Notes: generated by a model not told the origin, from the letters alone. DNA of 23,894 bases from Alphaproteobacteria bacterium (GCA_013288575.1 JABDBO010000010.1:1-23894), one strand, 5' to 3'; shown: positions 1 through 7,613, numbered from the stretch's first letter. Program-made: numbers and translations.

Positions 1-936
1 ATTATTAGTGTCGTCATCGTTATCATCATTATCCGGTTTATTACCAACCGTATAATCCGATGAAGCGTAGCTGCGTGAGCGGAGCGTTGCATCTTTCTCA
101 AATGCATAATCGAGAAGTTTTATCATCTGCGCATCACGCGCCTGATGTGTGCGGCCGCCTAAAACCACGCCAACCAAACTAATTCCGCGGCGCGTAGCGG
201 TGGTCACCAAATTATAGCCAGAAGTATTGATATACCCGGTTTTCAAACCATCGGCGCCGGGATAATTTTCCATTACGTGGTTATGCCCCGGATAAGTTGT
301 GCCGTTATAAATAAATGAGGTGCGCGAAAAGAACGGGAAATAATCAGGATAATGTTTTTTTAAAGCAATGCCGAGCAGCGCCATATCTTTTGCTGTGGTT
401 ATTTGTTGAGGGTCAGGCAAGCCATTAGCATTTTTAAAATAGGTATTTTTCATGCCAAGCTGGTGCGCGCGCTGCGTCATCGTATGTGCAAAATTTTCCT
501 CAGTGCCACCAACTGCTTCAGCCACTACAACTGCTACGTCATTGGCCGAGCGCACAATCAACGCCAGAATTGCTTCGCGCACGCTAATTGTATCTCCCAG
601 TTGGAAATGCATATTGGTTGCCGGGCGATTGGCCGCATTTGCCGAAACTGTCAGCACCGTATCCATGCTAAGTTTGCGGTTTTCTAATGCTTCGAAAAGC
701 AAATATAGAGTCATCATTTTTGTCAGTGAGGCCGGGTGGCGGAGTTTATCGGCATTTTCCTGGTAGAGAATTTTCCCCGTATCGCCATCAACCACGAATG
801 CCGCATAACGCAAATTCGCCTGATATGGGGTTTCTACTACGTGATGTTTCCTATGGCGGGCCGCATAAGCCTCCTGCGGCTGGCAGACCATGCCGAAAAT
901 AAAAACAGATAGTAAAAATGCGGTTATTAACTTCAA
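1..936 (-). CDS. D-alanyl-D-alanine carboxypeptidase, S11 family (3' end cut by window)
   Basis: Periplasmic penicillin-binding serine peptidase that trims the terminal D-Ala from peptidoglycan stem peptides. The minus strand reads open from 936 to the window edge (312 codons), so the C terminus is missing. All three catalytic motifs of the family are visible: SLTK at residues 70-73 (nucleophile Ser70), SAN at 130-132 and KTG at 232-234. The N terminus is a signal peptide ending in AYA before ARHRK. The start is inferred as TTG at 934-936 because an in-frame TAG lies directly upstream and the next ATG would remove most of the signal peptide. No good Shine-Dalgarno sequence is seen. The last visible residues are rich in Asp and Asn. 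The family is certain; which paralogue (dacA, C or D type) is not. Confidence 0.93.
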   Translation of the reverse strand, partial: MKLITAFLLSVFIFGMVCQPQEAYAARHRKHHVVETPYQANLRYAAFVVDGDTGKILYQENADKLRHPASLTKMMTLYLLFEALENRKLSMDTVLTVSANAANRPATNMHFQLGDTISVREAILALIVRSANDVAVVVAEAVGGTEENFAHTMTQRAHQLGMKNTYFKNANGLPDPQQITTAKDMALLGIALKKHYPDYFPFFSRTSFIYNGTTYPGHNHVMENYPGADGLKTGYINTSGYNLVTTATRRGISLVGVVLGGRTHQARDAQMIKLLDYAFEKDATLRSRSYASSDYTVGNKPDNDDNDDDTNN

Positions 937-973
937 CTAAAAATACCGGATATTGATTCGTAAAGCCTTCCTA

Positions 974-985
974 GTTCTTAAGAAC
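974..985. promoter_or_regulatory. Perfect 12-bp palindrome GTTCTTAAGAAC with possible overlapping promoter
   Basis: The short intergenic space between the ModA-like gene and the carboxypeptidase gene holds the perfect palindrome GTTCTTAAGAAC. On the minus strand TTGACT (1002-1007) lies 17 bases upstream of TTCTTA (979-984), which is part of the palindrome. This could be a promoter for the carboxypeptidase with an operator over its -10 region. The -10 match is poor, so this is a weak inference. Confidence 0.3.
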
Positions 986-1021
986 CAAATTTGCGCCGCA
1001 CAGTCAATCTTTATCGTATTT

Positions 1022-1819
1022 TTATTTTAAGAGAAAACCATGCGCAGTAAAAATATTTTTCGCCGGAGCAGTGTTCAAATAATCCATAAATTTTTTTGAT
1101 TTATCCATATTCGCGCCAATTACTATTGCTGCGTAATAATTCACCGGCTCGTGCACCGATGGCGGAATCTGGCCTAATAGCTGTAATTGCGAGGCATATA
1201 ATATTGCATCTGTCGTATAAACAATTCCTGCGCTCTGCCCCTTGGTTACAAAATCAACCACCTTCGTCGCAGTTGGTGCTGGCACTACACGGCCTTCAAA
1301 AATTTTCCACAAATCCAGTTTTTCGAGTGACTGTTTTGTATAGCTCCCAAGCGAAGTGTCTTCCGGATTAGCAATTACCATTAAAGTTTTATTGTGAATT
1401 TGTTCTAAAATATTTTTGATATCATCTGATTTATTAATTTTAAATTCCTTCGCCGCTACAATGCTCAAATTATTTGCCGCGATAATTTTTATCGAAGCCG
1501 GATCAAGCAGCCCACCCTCTTTCATCTGGTCAATATAGAATTTGCTCGGCGTAATAATAATATCTGCGGGGTCACCTTCCTTGATTTTGTTTACCAGCTC
1601 GCCAGATGCGTCATAAACCGTGTTTATATCAATATTATTCAAACGTGAATAATTCTTGGAAATTTCGGTGATGGGAACTGCCATCGAAGTTGAAGCAAGA
1701 ATAGTTACTGATTCAACGTTTAAATCATCTTCCTCAGTTTCATTATGATTGGCAGCATGGGCAGCAAAGCTTGTTAAGACAACGAAAAATACGGCAAGCA
1801 AAAAAACGTTAAGCTTCAT
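1022..1819 (-). CDS. modA: ModA-like molybdate/oxyanion ABC-transporter substrate-binding protein
   Basis: Periplasmic solute-binding protein of the ModA family, 265 aa, with a signal peptide of about 22 residues ending in AHA. Family landmarks: ASTSM near the mature N terminus and YDASGELVNKI with GDPADI (anion-binding serines and the usual 'G-PADV' segment), then GIVYTTDA and a C-terminal FMDYLNTAPAKNIFTAHGF block. The family normally feeds a ModB/ModC transporter. Neither partner is in the window. The gene is the last of the lipid A operon; its start overlaps the lpxK stop by 11 bases, so it is probably co-transcribed and translationally coupled. Assignment to the family is good; molybdate as the ligand is only inferred, and another oxyanion or metal complex is possible. 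Confidence 0.8.
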   Translation of the reverse strand: MKLNVFLLAVFFVVLTSFAAHAANHNETEEDDLNVESVTILASTSMAVPITEISKNYSRLNNIDINTVYDASGELVNKIKEGDPADIIITPSKFYIDQMKEGGLLDPASIKIIAANNLSIVAAKEFKINKSDDIKNILEQIHNKTLMVIANPEDTSLGSYTKQSLEKLDLWKIFEGRVVPAPTATKVVDFVTKGQSAGIVYTTDAILYASQLQLLGQIPPSVHEPVNYYAAIVIGANMDKSKKFMDYLNTAPAKNIFTAHGFLLK

Positions 1820-2777
1820 ATTTTAATTTCTTTGTTATTAATTGGGCGAGTTCCTCTTCATCCTCAATTTCTAAATGCGCTTTGATCGGGTAAATGATTT
1901 TGCGGAAGCGTTCCGGCACTTTTACCATATCTTTTTCGGTGGTCACAATCACCGCTTGGTCGGAATTGGCAATGCCGAAAATCGCCTTAAAATCAGTTTC
2001 GTTATAATAATGGTGGTCAGGAAATGCGAGTTCCTCTACCAATTTCACACCATTGTCGCGCAAGCTATCGAAAAACTTTTCCGGCCTGCCGATGCCGCAA
2101 AACGCAACGACTGATTCATCCTGCAAAATTTCCGGGATTTCGATTTCCATCTTGGCTGAAAATACCGGCAGAGAAAATTCCGGCAGCGGTTTTTTAAGAT
2201 TGCCGATAACCATAATTGCATCAGCGCGGGCAAGTGCATTTTGCACCGGCTCGCGTAACGGCCCGGATGGAATTACTTTGCCATTGCCAAAACCATAGCC
2301 GCCATCAACAACTATAATTGAAAAATCCTTTTCCACTTCCGGATTTTGGAAACCATCGTCCATGATAATAATTTCGGCACCGGCTTTTTCGGCTTGTTTT
2401 GCCATTAGTTCCCGCGAATCACCTACCCAAGTTGGGGCAATTTGCGCGAGCAGCAACGGCTCATCACCAATTTCATCCGCTGGCTGTCCCTTCACGCGGA
2501 TTGGCGAAAGATGTTCAGTTTTTCGGCCATAGCCGGTAGTAATGAAATGCACATTTTTGCCCATGCGCTGCAGAGTTTGCGCCACCGCGATTGCGGTTGG
2601 AGTTTTACCAGCACCGCCAGCGGTGACATTACCAATGCAAATTATTTTTGCCTTAGAGCGATATCCAGGTTTTTTCAAACGCGTTGCTGTTCCGCGCGCA
2701 TAGAAAAATGAAGCCGGTGAAAGTAATAATGGAACCAGCCCGCCTTTTTGCCAATGTTTAGGCATTTGGTTTTTCAT
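1809..2777 (-). CDS. lpxK: Tetraacyldisaccharide 4'-kinase (lipid A biosynthesis)
   Basis: Membrane-associated kinase that phosphorylates the 4' position of the tetraacyldisaccharide-1-P precursor to give lipid IVA. Length is 322 aa, normal for the family. A hydrophobic N-terminal segment (about residues 14-28) is followed by the P-loop GNVTAGGAGKTP at 49-60, and further on by the family motif DDGFQNP. The ATG at 2775-2777 has GAGG seven bases upstream, which supports it. It lies between waaA upstream and the ModA-like gene downstream, the usual company of lpxK in alphaproteobacteria apart from the binding protein. A GC-rich inverted repeat separates it from waaA. Confidence 0.95.
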   Translation of the reverse strand: MKNQMPKHWQKGGLVPLLLSPASFFYARGTATRLKKPGYRSKAKIICIGNVTAGGAGKTPTAIAVAQTLQRMGKNVHFITTGYGRKTEHLSPIRVKGQPADEIGDEPLLLAQIAPTWVGDSRELMAKQAEKAGAEIIIMDDGFQNPEVEKDFSIIVVDGGYGFGNGKVIPSGPLREPVQNALARADAIMVIGNLKKPLPEFSLPVFSAKMEIEIPEILQDESVVAFCGIGRPEKFFDSLRDNGVKLVEELAFPDHHYYNETDFKAIFGIANSDQAVIVTTEKDMVKVPERFRKIIYPIKAHLEIEDEEELAQLITKKLKYEA

Positions 2778-2807
2778 AGAAGCGCCTCACTGCTATTGTG
2801 TGAGCAC

Positions 2808-2840
2808 GCGCGCCCCCACCCCCGGCCCCCGGGGGCGCGC
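2808..2840. repeat. Very GC-rich inverted repeat between waaA and lpxK
   Basis: Perfect 10-bp arms, GCGCGCCCCC (2808-2817) and GGGGGCGCGC (2831-2840), enclose a C/G-only core except for one A. A second palindrome, GCCCCCGGGGGC (2825-2836), is nested in it. It is flanked by an AT-rich inverted repeat, CAAATTTTT (2841-2849) with AAAAATTTG (2857-2865), and by a short ATGATG/CATCAT pair around the waaA stop. It sits inside an apparent operon, so it would form a strong hairpin in the mRNA between waaA and lpxK and may attenuate transcription or stabilise the transcript ends. Function is not known. Confidence 0.7.
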
Positions 2841-2880
2841 CAAATTTTTTCTGCGCAAAAATTTGTAAATGATGCATTCA

Positions 2881-4134
2881 TCATAACAACGCCTCGATTT
2901 CATCAATAACGTTATTAAGCACTTCTGCTTTCGAGCGCACATATTTCATCGCCAAACGCGACATTGCTGTGCGTTTTTGCGGGTTCTGCCACAATTCAAA
3001 CACTTTAAACGCCAAATCTTTGGCATCATATGCGCGGGTGATTGCGCCTGCCGCTTCAAACTCGGCAACAATCTCAGCAAAGTTTTCCATATGCGGGCCG
3101 CAGATAATTGCGCTTTCCACATTTGCCGGTTCAATCGGGTTATGGCCGCCGTGATCAACTAATGAACCGCCGATGAAAACTATTGGCGCTAAACGGTAAA
3201 ATAAACCCAGCTCACCCATCGTATCGGCAATGTAAATATCAGTATCATCAAAAATCTTCTCACCATCAGAACGCAGCGCTGTATGAATCTGCGGCGGAAT
3301 CGCATCACGAATATCATGGCCACGATGCGGGTGGCGCGGCACGATGATGGTTAGCACCGTATAATTCTTTTCCTTAATTTTCATATGCGTGCGGACGATT
3401 TCTTCTTCCTCACCCTCATGCGTAGATGCGGCCAGCCAAACCATGCGGCTGCCGATCATATCTTTTATTTCGTGGAATTTATTTTCATCAAACGGCAGCG
3501 GTTTTGCGCCATATTTTAAGTTGCCGAAATATTTAATATTCTTGCCGCCAAGCTCACGCAGTTTTGCTGCATCATCACGTGATTGCGGCAGTATAAGATC
3601 AAAACAGCTCAAGAGCAATTTGGCGAATTTGCGGCGCTTGCTCCAACGGTGGAATGAATCATCCGACATGCGGCCATTGAGCAAAACCAGCGGGCAACCA
3701 TATTGCTTGGTTTCGAATAACATATTCGGCCAGAATTCACTCTCTACCCAAATCGCCAAATCCGGCTGCCAGTAATCGATGAACTCCTCGACATATTCCT
3801 TTTTATCAATCGGTACATATTGGTGGAATGCGCGTTTCGGCAACCGTTGTTGCATTAGTTTGGCTGATGTTACCGTGCCGGTTGTCACCATGATGTGAAT
3901 CCACGCATTGCCGTTGAGCATTTCTTCAATCAGCGGCAGAACTGAAACTGATTCACCTACACTTGCCGCATGAACCCAAACCAGTTTGCTAGCCGGGCGC
4001 GGTAGTGACGGCACACCTAAACGCTCATCAAAACGCTCTATATCTTCTTTGCCCTGGCGTTTGCGCCGCCACAAGTAAAGGCCGATAAACGGCGAGCCGA
4101 GCTTCCACGCCAGTCTATAGAGTTTTAACAGCAA
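2881..4134 (-). CDS. waaA: 3-deoxy-D-manno-octulosonic acid (Kdo) transferase
   Basis: Inner-membrane GT-B glycosyltransferase that adds Kdo from CMP-Kdo to lipid IVA. Length 417 aa. Visible landmarks: an N-terminal membrane-associated helix, RFDERLG with the likely catalytic Glu37, the HAASVGES block at 55-62, GTVTSAKLM, PRHPHRG, and the C-terminal nucleotide-binding signature GGSLVDHGGHNPIEPA. The start is TTG at 4132-4134: GAGG lies six bases upstream and no better start fits the conserved N terminus. It overlaps the end of the upstream acyltransferase gene by 20 bases, so translation is probably coupled. One copy with one domain is visible; whether it adds one or two Kdo residues cannot be read from the sequence. 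Confidence 0.95.
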   Translation of the reverse strand: MLLKLYRLAWKLGSPFIGLYLWRRKRQGKEDIERFDERLGVPSLPRPASKLVWVHAASVGESVSVLPLIEEMLNGNAWIHIMVTTGTVTSAKLMQQRLPKRAFHQYVPIDKKEYVEEFIDYWQPDLAIWVESEFWPNMLFETKQYGCPLVLLNGRMSDDSFHRWSKRRKFAKLLLSCFDLILPQSRDDAAKLRELGGKNIKYFGNLKYGAKPLPFDENKFHEIKDMIGSRMVWLAASTHEGEEEEIVRTHMKIKEKNYTVLTIIVPRHPHRGHDIRDAIPPQIHTALRSDGEKIFDDTDIYIADTMGELGLFYRLAPIVFIGGSLVDHGGHNPIEPANVESAIICGPHMENFAEIVAEFEAAGAITRAYDAKDLAFKVFELWQNPQKRTAMSRLAMKYVRSKAEVLNNVIDEIEALL

Positions 4135-4771
4135 AATCGGCCTCTTCAGTTAACTTATTCATTATCGCTTCCAGCTCATGCGCATTTTCGGGCAGGATTG
4201 GCTCTCCCACCGCATAAACGCCTTTGCCGAAAGGTTTGGCGATCATGAAACTATCCCAGCTTTTGGCGATTTTGCAGCGGCTGACCGAAAATGTAACAGG
4301 TATAATCGGCAAATCTAGCATTTTAGCGATTTTCACGGTTGTAGCGCTCACTTTTTTGGCCGGGCCGCGCGGGCCATCCGGGGTGATCACAATTGCCTCT
4401 TTGCGCTCTTTTGCGGCGATCATTCCGCGAATTGCTTCCGAGCCGCCTTTCTGTTTGCCATTTTTGCCGCTTGAACCTCGGATACTGCCAAAGCCGAAAT
4501 GTTCCTGCACCTGGGCGATTATTTCACCGTCTGAATGGTTTGAAATCAATATGTTGGCCTTAACTTTGCGGGGTGTGCAATAAGGTATCATCAACAGCCG
4601 CCCGTGCCAGAAGGCGAGCAAAAATGCTTTGCCGCGCCATTCTTCAAGGTTTGTATGCTCAATTCTGTGCCATTTGGTGGTGATACCAACAAACCGGATG
4701 TAAGCCGCAATTAGCCACGCGCCTAGGCTGATGATAAATTTAGATTTTAAGATGCGCTTTGAAAGTTTCAT
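4115..4771 (-). CDS. DUF374-family lysophospholipid/lipid A acyltransferase (LpxJ-like)
   Basis: Membrane-bound acyltransferase of the DUF374 family, 218 aa. A hydrophobic N-terminal segment (about 12-30) is followed by the catalytic block NHSDGE at 78-83 and the substrate-binding block TPDGPRGP at 130-137. LpxJ of epsilonproteobacteria belongs to this family and is a late acyltransferase that adds a secondary chain to lipid A. Position as first gene of a waaA-lpxK operon suggests a lipid A role here too, which is inference. Start ATG at 4769-4771 has only a weak AAAGAA ribosome site. Alternatives are a phospholipid acyltransferase of the PlsC superfamily. Family is secure, substrate is not. 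Confidence 0.85.
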   Translation of the reverse strand: MKLSKRILKSKFIISLGAWLIAAYIRFVGITTKWHRIEHTNLEEWRGKAFLLAFWHGRLLMIPYCTPRKVKANILISNHSDGEIIAQVQEHFGFGSIRGSSGKNGKQKGGSEAIRGMIAAKERKEAIVITPDGPRGPAKKVSATTVKIAKMLDLPIIPVTFSVSRCKIAKSWDSFMIAKPFGKGVYAVGEPILPENAHELEAIMNKLTEEADFAVKTL

Positions 4772-4793
4772 TTTCTTTATTCTTTACTGTGAT

Positions 4794-4822
4794 ATTATAT
4801 ATGGGCAACCTCGATAAACCAA
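4794..4822 (-). promoter_or_regulatory. Sigma-70-like promoter for the lipid A operon
   Basis: On the minus strand TTGGTT (4817-4822) is followed after 17 bases by a perfect TATAAT (4794-4799). The -10 lies 22 bases before the ATG of the DUF374 gene, the first gene of the waaA-lpxK operon. It also lies in the leader of the divergent nfeD gene. Confidence 0.5.
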
Positions 4823-4841
4823 AACAAGCGGGATGAAAAGC

Positions 4842-5285
4842 ATGGATTTTCTGCAAAATATTAATCACCTGTGGCTAATTGCCGGTGCGGTGCTGGTAAT
4901 TTTTGAATTTTTTATCGCCCCAGGCGTCGGCTTTTTGTTTGCCGGACTCGGCGCAATTACAGTTGGCGCATTGCTGCAGGCGGGTTTGATTAATGAGCAA
5001 ATCTGGCAATGGATAATTTTCCTGGCCGCAACCCTGGTTTGGCTGCTAGTTTTATATAAACCATTGGCGCGTTTTAAGATGAGCAAAGACCACAAACCAT
5101 TCTCAGATATGGTGGGCAGAAAAGCTATATTGGTGAATAGCTTACTCCCAGGTGAGACTGGTCAAGTTAAATGGAGCGGCACCTTAATGAACGCCCGTCT
5201 TGACCCATCTGTTAAAGAATCCATCGCCGGTGGCGCCGAGGTGGTGATTACCCATGTTGAGGGGAATGTAGTTTTGGTGAAGTAA
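4842..5285 (+). CDS. NfeD-family membrane protein (short form)
   Basis: Short NfeD protein, 147 aa from this start. Two or three hydrophobic segments (about residues 9-50 and 58-75) are followed by a soluble C-terminal OB-fold-like domain starting at VGRKAILVNSL and ending in VEGNVVLVK, typical of NfeD. These proteins usually work with an SPFH/stomatin partner at membrane microdomains. No SPFH gene is adjacent here. Two starts are possible: ATG at 4833 has GCGGG directly against it, whereas ATG at 4842 has GGGA eight bases upstream, so 4842 is preferred; the difference is three residues. It lies divergent from the lipid A operon and upstream of groES. Confidence 0.85.
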   Translation: MDFLQNINHLWLIAGAVLVIFEFFIAPGVGFLFAGLGAITVGALLQAGLINEQIWQWIIFLAATLVWLLVLYKPLARFKMSKDHKPFSDMVGRKAILVNSLLPGETGQVKWSGTLMNARLDPSVKESIAGGAEVVITHVEGNVVLVK

Positions 5286-5315
5286 GCACACAAACCACTT
5301 ATTTTAAAACTCCCC

Positions 5316-5344
5316 CTTGAAAACCACATAAGCCCCCTTAAATC
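5316..5344 (+). promoter_or_regulatory. RpoH (sigma-32)-like heat-shock promoter for groESL
   Basis: CTTGAAA (5316-5322), 11 bases, then CCCCTTAAATC (5334-5344). The -35 box matches the RpoH consensus CTTGAAA exactly and the spacer plus C-rich -10 start fit CCCCATNT loosely. It lies about 110 bases before the groES ATG. No CIRCE (HrcA) inverted repeat is seen in 5286-5450, so RpoH control is the likelier mode. A second, sigma-70-like pair, TTGCAA (5382-5387) and TGTAAA (5404-5409), lies nearer to the gene. Confidence 0.5.
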
Positions 5345-5450
5345 TAGCCAGCAGAATATGCTGTTTTATGCGTAATAGGCCTTGCAAAAGCCAGGGTTTA
5401 GGGTGTAAAACGCAGCTCACAATAAAATTAAACAATAATAAGAGGGAAAC

Positions 5451-5804
5451 ATGGCCACAAAACCATCATCTGTAAAACCATCTTCAACTTCCAGCGCTCA
5501 AGCTTTCCGCCCATTGGGTGACCGCGTGGCGATTGAACGCATTGAAGAAACTACAACTGGCGGAATTATCATTCCGGATACTGCGAAAGAAAAACCTGTT
5601 CAGGGCAAAATTATCGCTGTCGGCGAAGGCGCTCGCGATGAATCTGGCAAACGCATTCCATTGGATGTGAAATTGGGCGATGTTGTCCTCTTCACTAAAT
5701 GGGGCGGCACTGAAGTGAAAATTAACGGCAAGGAAATCACTATTCTTAAAGAGTCTGACATTCTTGCGATCCTCGACAAAAAATCATCTGCGAAAGCAGC
5801 GTAA
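5451..5804 (+). CDS. groES: Co-chaperonin GroES with N-terminal extension
   Basis: Ten-kDa co-chaperonin that caps the GroEL ring. The GroES fold starts at about residue 19 (FRPLGDRVAIERIEE) and carries the mobile-loop segment TTTGGIIIPDTA and the C-terminal ILKESDILAIL. Total length is 117 aa against the usual 95-105. The extra part is mainly a Ser/Pro/Lys/Thr-rich N-terminal tail of about 17 residues, plus a short Ser/Ala/Lys-rich C-terminal tail. The start is supported by AGAGGG seven bases before the ATG, and there is no later Met before the fold, so the tail is real rather than a start error. First gene of the groES-groEL operon. Confidence 0.96.
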   Translation: MATKPSSVKPSSTSSAQAFRPLGDRVAIERIEETTTGGIIIPDTAKEKPVQGKIIAVGEGARDESGKRIPLDVKLGDVVLFTKWGGTEVKINGKEITILKESDILAILDKKSSAKAA

Positions 5805-5811
5805 CAATAAT

Positions 5812-5865
5812 CGTTTTCCGACTGACCGACTTTTCGACTAATCGGATAACGGAAAACGGATAACG
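5812..5865. repeat. groES-groEL intercistronic inverted and direct repeat
   Basis: Between the two genes CGTTTTCCG (5812-5820) and CGGAAAACG (5850-5858) form perfect 9-bp arms around a 29-base loop. CGGATAACG also occurs twice in direct orientation (5843-5851 and 5857-5865). In the mRNA this would be a hairpin just ahead of the groEL ribosome site AGGAG. A role in setting the groES:groEL ratio or in RNA processing is inference. Confidence 0.6.
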
Positions 5866-5888
5866 AAAATCAACTAGGAGAAAATACA

Positions 5889-7544
5889 ATGGCTGGTAAA
5901 AAAGTAATTCATGGATCTGCGGCACGTGCCGAGTTCCTCAAAGGCGTCAATATTTTGGCTGACGCAGTAAAAGTAACGCTCGGACCAAAAGGCCGCAACG
6001 TTGTTATCGATAAATCATTCGGTGCGCCGAAAATCACTAAAGACGGTGTGACAGTTGCTAAAGAAATCACCCTCAAAAACAAATTCCAGAATATGGGTGC
6101 GCAACTGGTTAAAGAAGTTGCAAGCAAAGCTGGCGACAATGCTGGTGACGGTACAACTACTGCTACTGTTCTTGCTCAAAGCATCATCCTCGAAGGCATC
6201 AAAGCGGTTGCTGCCGGCATGAACCCGATGGATCTGAAACGTGGTATTGATTTGGCTGTTGATTCAACAATCAAAGAAATCGAAGCACGCAGCAAAGCTG
6301 TTAAAAACAAACAAGAAATTGCACAAGTGGCGACAATTTCTGCCAATGGCGACCGCGAAATCGGCGAAAAAATTGCTGAAGCAATGGAGCGCGTTGGTAA
6401 AGAAGGCGTTATCACAGTTGAAGAAGGCAAAGGCTTCGAATTCGACTTGGAAGTTGTTGAAGGTATGCAGTTTGACCGCGGTTACCTTTCTCCATATTTC
6501 GTCACCAACCCTGAGAAAATGGTGGCTGAACTGGAAAACGCTTACATCTTGTTCTACGACAAAAAACTCTCTGGTTTACAGCAATTGCTTCCAGTTCTTG
6601 AAGCTGTTGCACAAAGCGGCCGCCCTCTCCTTATTATTGCTGAAGATGTTGAAGGTGAAGCGCTCGCAACTCTGGTTGTTAACAAACTCCGCGGCGGCTT
6701 GAAAGTTGCTGCAGTTAAAGCGCCAGGCTTTGGTGATCGCCGCAAAGCGATGCTTGAAGATATCGCAATTTTGACTGGTGGCCAGGTGATTTCAGAAGAA
6801 ATCGGCATTAAACTCGAGTCAGTAACTCTTGATATGCTCGGCCGCGCGACCAAAATCATCATCGACAAAGAAAACACTACGATTGTTGAAAAAGGTGAGA
6901 AAAACAAAAAATCTGTAACTGGCCGCGTTAACCAGATTAAAGCGCAGATTGAAGAAACAACTTCTGATTATGACCGCGAAAAATTGCAAGAACGTTTGGC
7001 GAAACTCGCTGGCGGCGTTGCAGTTCTTAAAGTTGGCGGCGCAACTGAAGTTGAAGTGAAAGAGAAAAAAGACCGCGTTGATGATGCATTGGCAGCGACC
7101 CGTGCAGCGGTTGAAGAAGGTATCGTCCCAGGTGGCGGCACAACTCTTCTTTACGCAACTCGTGCGCTTGATAAACTGACAGCAATCAACGAAGACCAGA
7201 AAGCTGGTATCAACATCGTGAAACGTGCATTGCAATCGCCAATCCGCCAGATCGTTGCCAACGCAGGCTTGGACGGCGCAGTGGTTGCCGGCAAATTGCT
7301 CGAATCAAAAGACGAAAAATTCGGCTTCGACGCACAAACACTTGAATATAAAGACCTCATTAAAGCCGGTATTATTGACCCAACTAAAGTTGTTAAAACT
7401 TCAGTTAAATCTGCAGCTTCGATTGCAGGCCTCCTCATCACGACTGAAGCACTTGTTGCTGACGAAGAAGATGAGAAAGATAGCGGTAATGGCACTGGCG
7501 GAATGCCAGGCGGCATGGACGCTATGGGCGGCATGGGGTTCTAA
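5889..7544 (+). CDS. groEL: Chaperonin GroEL
   Basis: Sixty-kDa chaperonin ring subunit, 551 aa, full length. Visible: VTLGPKGRNVVIDKSFG and GDGTTTATVLA in the N-terminal equatorial domain (nucleotide site), the apical domain from about 190 to 370, VEEGIVPGGGT in the second equatorial half, and the hydrophobic Gly/Met-rich tail ending in GGMDAMGGMGF. ATG is preceded by AGGAG. All the arginine codons I read through are CGN, as expected of a highly expressed gene, in contrast to the next gene downstream. Co-transcribed with groES and followed by a strong terminator. Confidence 0.99.
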   Translation: MAGKKVIHGSAARAEFLKGVNILADAVKVTLGPKGRNVVIDKSFGAPKITKDGVTVAKEITLKNKFQNMGAQLVKEVASKAGDNAGDGTTTATVLAQSIILEGIKAVAAGMNPMDLKRGIDLAVDSTIKEIEARSKAVKNKQEIAQVATISANGDREIGEKIAEAMERVGKEGVITVEEGKGFEFDLEVVEGMQFDRGYLSPYFVTNPEKMVAELENAYILFYDKKLSGLQQLLPVLEAVAQSGRPLLIIAEDVEGEALATLVVNKLRGGLKVAAVKAPGFGDRRKAMLEDIAILTGGQVISEEIGIKLESVTLDMLGRATKIIIDKENTTIVEKGEKNKKSVTGRVNQIKAQIEETTSDYDREKLQERLAKLAGGVAVLKVGGATEVEVKEKKDRVDDALAATRAAVEEGIVPGGGTTLLYATRALDKLTAINEDQKAGINIVKRALQSPIRQIVANAGLDGAVVAGKLLESKDEKFGFDAQTLEYKDLIKAGIIDPTKVVKTSVKSAASIAGLLITTEALVADEEDEKDSGNGTGGMPGGMDAMGGMGF

Positions 7545-7545
7545 G

Positions 7546-7577
7546 AGAACATTAGAACTTAAGATCTTTAGAACTTA
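7546..7577. repeat. AGAACATTAGAACTTA repeat at groEL 3' end
   Basis: AGAACATTAGAACTTA (7546-7561) begins two bases after the groEL stop codon, and TTAGAACTTA recurs at 7568-7577. The same 16 bases occur twice in tandem, in the other orientation, between the sco and queD genes (20993-21023). The shared sequence shows this is a dispersed intergenic repeat and not chance AT-richness. Confidence 0.75.
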
Positions 7578-7579
7578 TA

Positions 7580-7613
7580 GGGCCGGTAGAAATACCGGCC
7601 CTTTTTGTGTTTT
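7580..7613 (+). terminator. Rho-independent terminator of groESL
   Basis: GGGCCGGTA (7580-7588), loop GAAA, TACCGGCCC (7593-7601), followed by TTTTTGTGTTTT. Perfect 9-bp GC-rich stem, stable tetraloop and U-tract. Confidence 0.95.

Noticed and set aside
403..902. Three overlapping plus-strand frames near the window start
   Set aside because: The minus strand here encodes the carboxypeptidase with all three catalytic motifs, so these are shadows.
3389..3775. Plus-strand open frame of 128 codons opposite waaA
   Set aside because: Lies wholly within a confident gene, with shadow-like composition and no ribosome site.
5286..5450. CIRCE/HrcA operator before groES
   Set aside because: No TTAGCACTC inverted repeat is present; an RpoH-like promoter is the better explanation.
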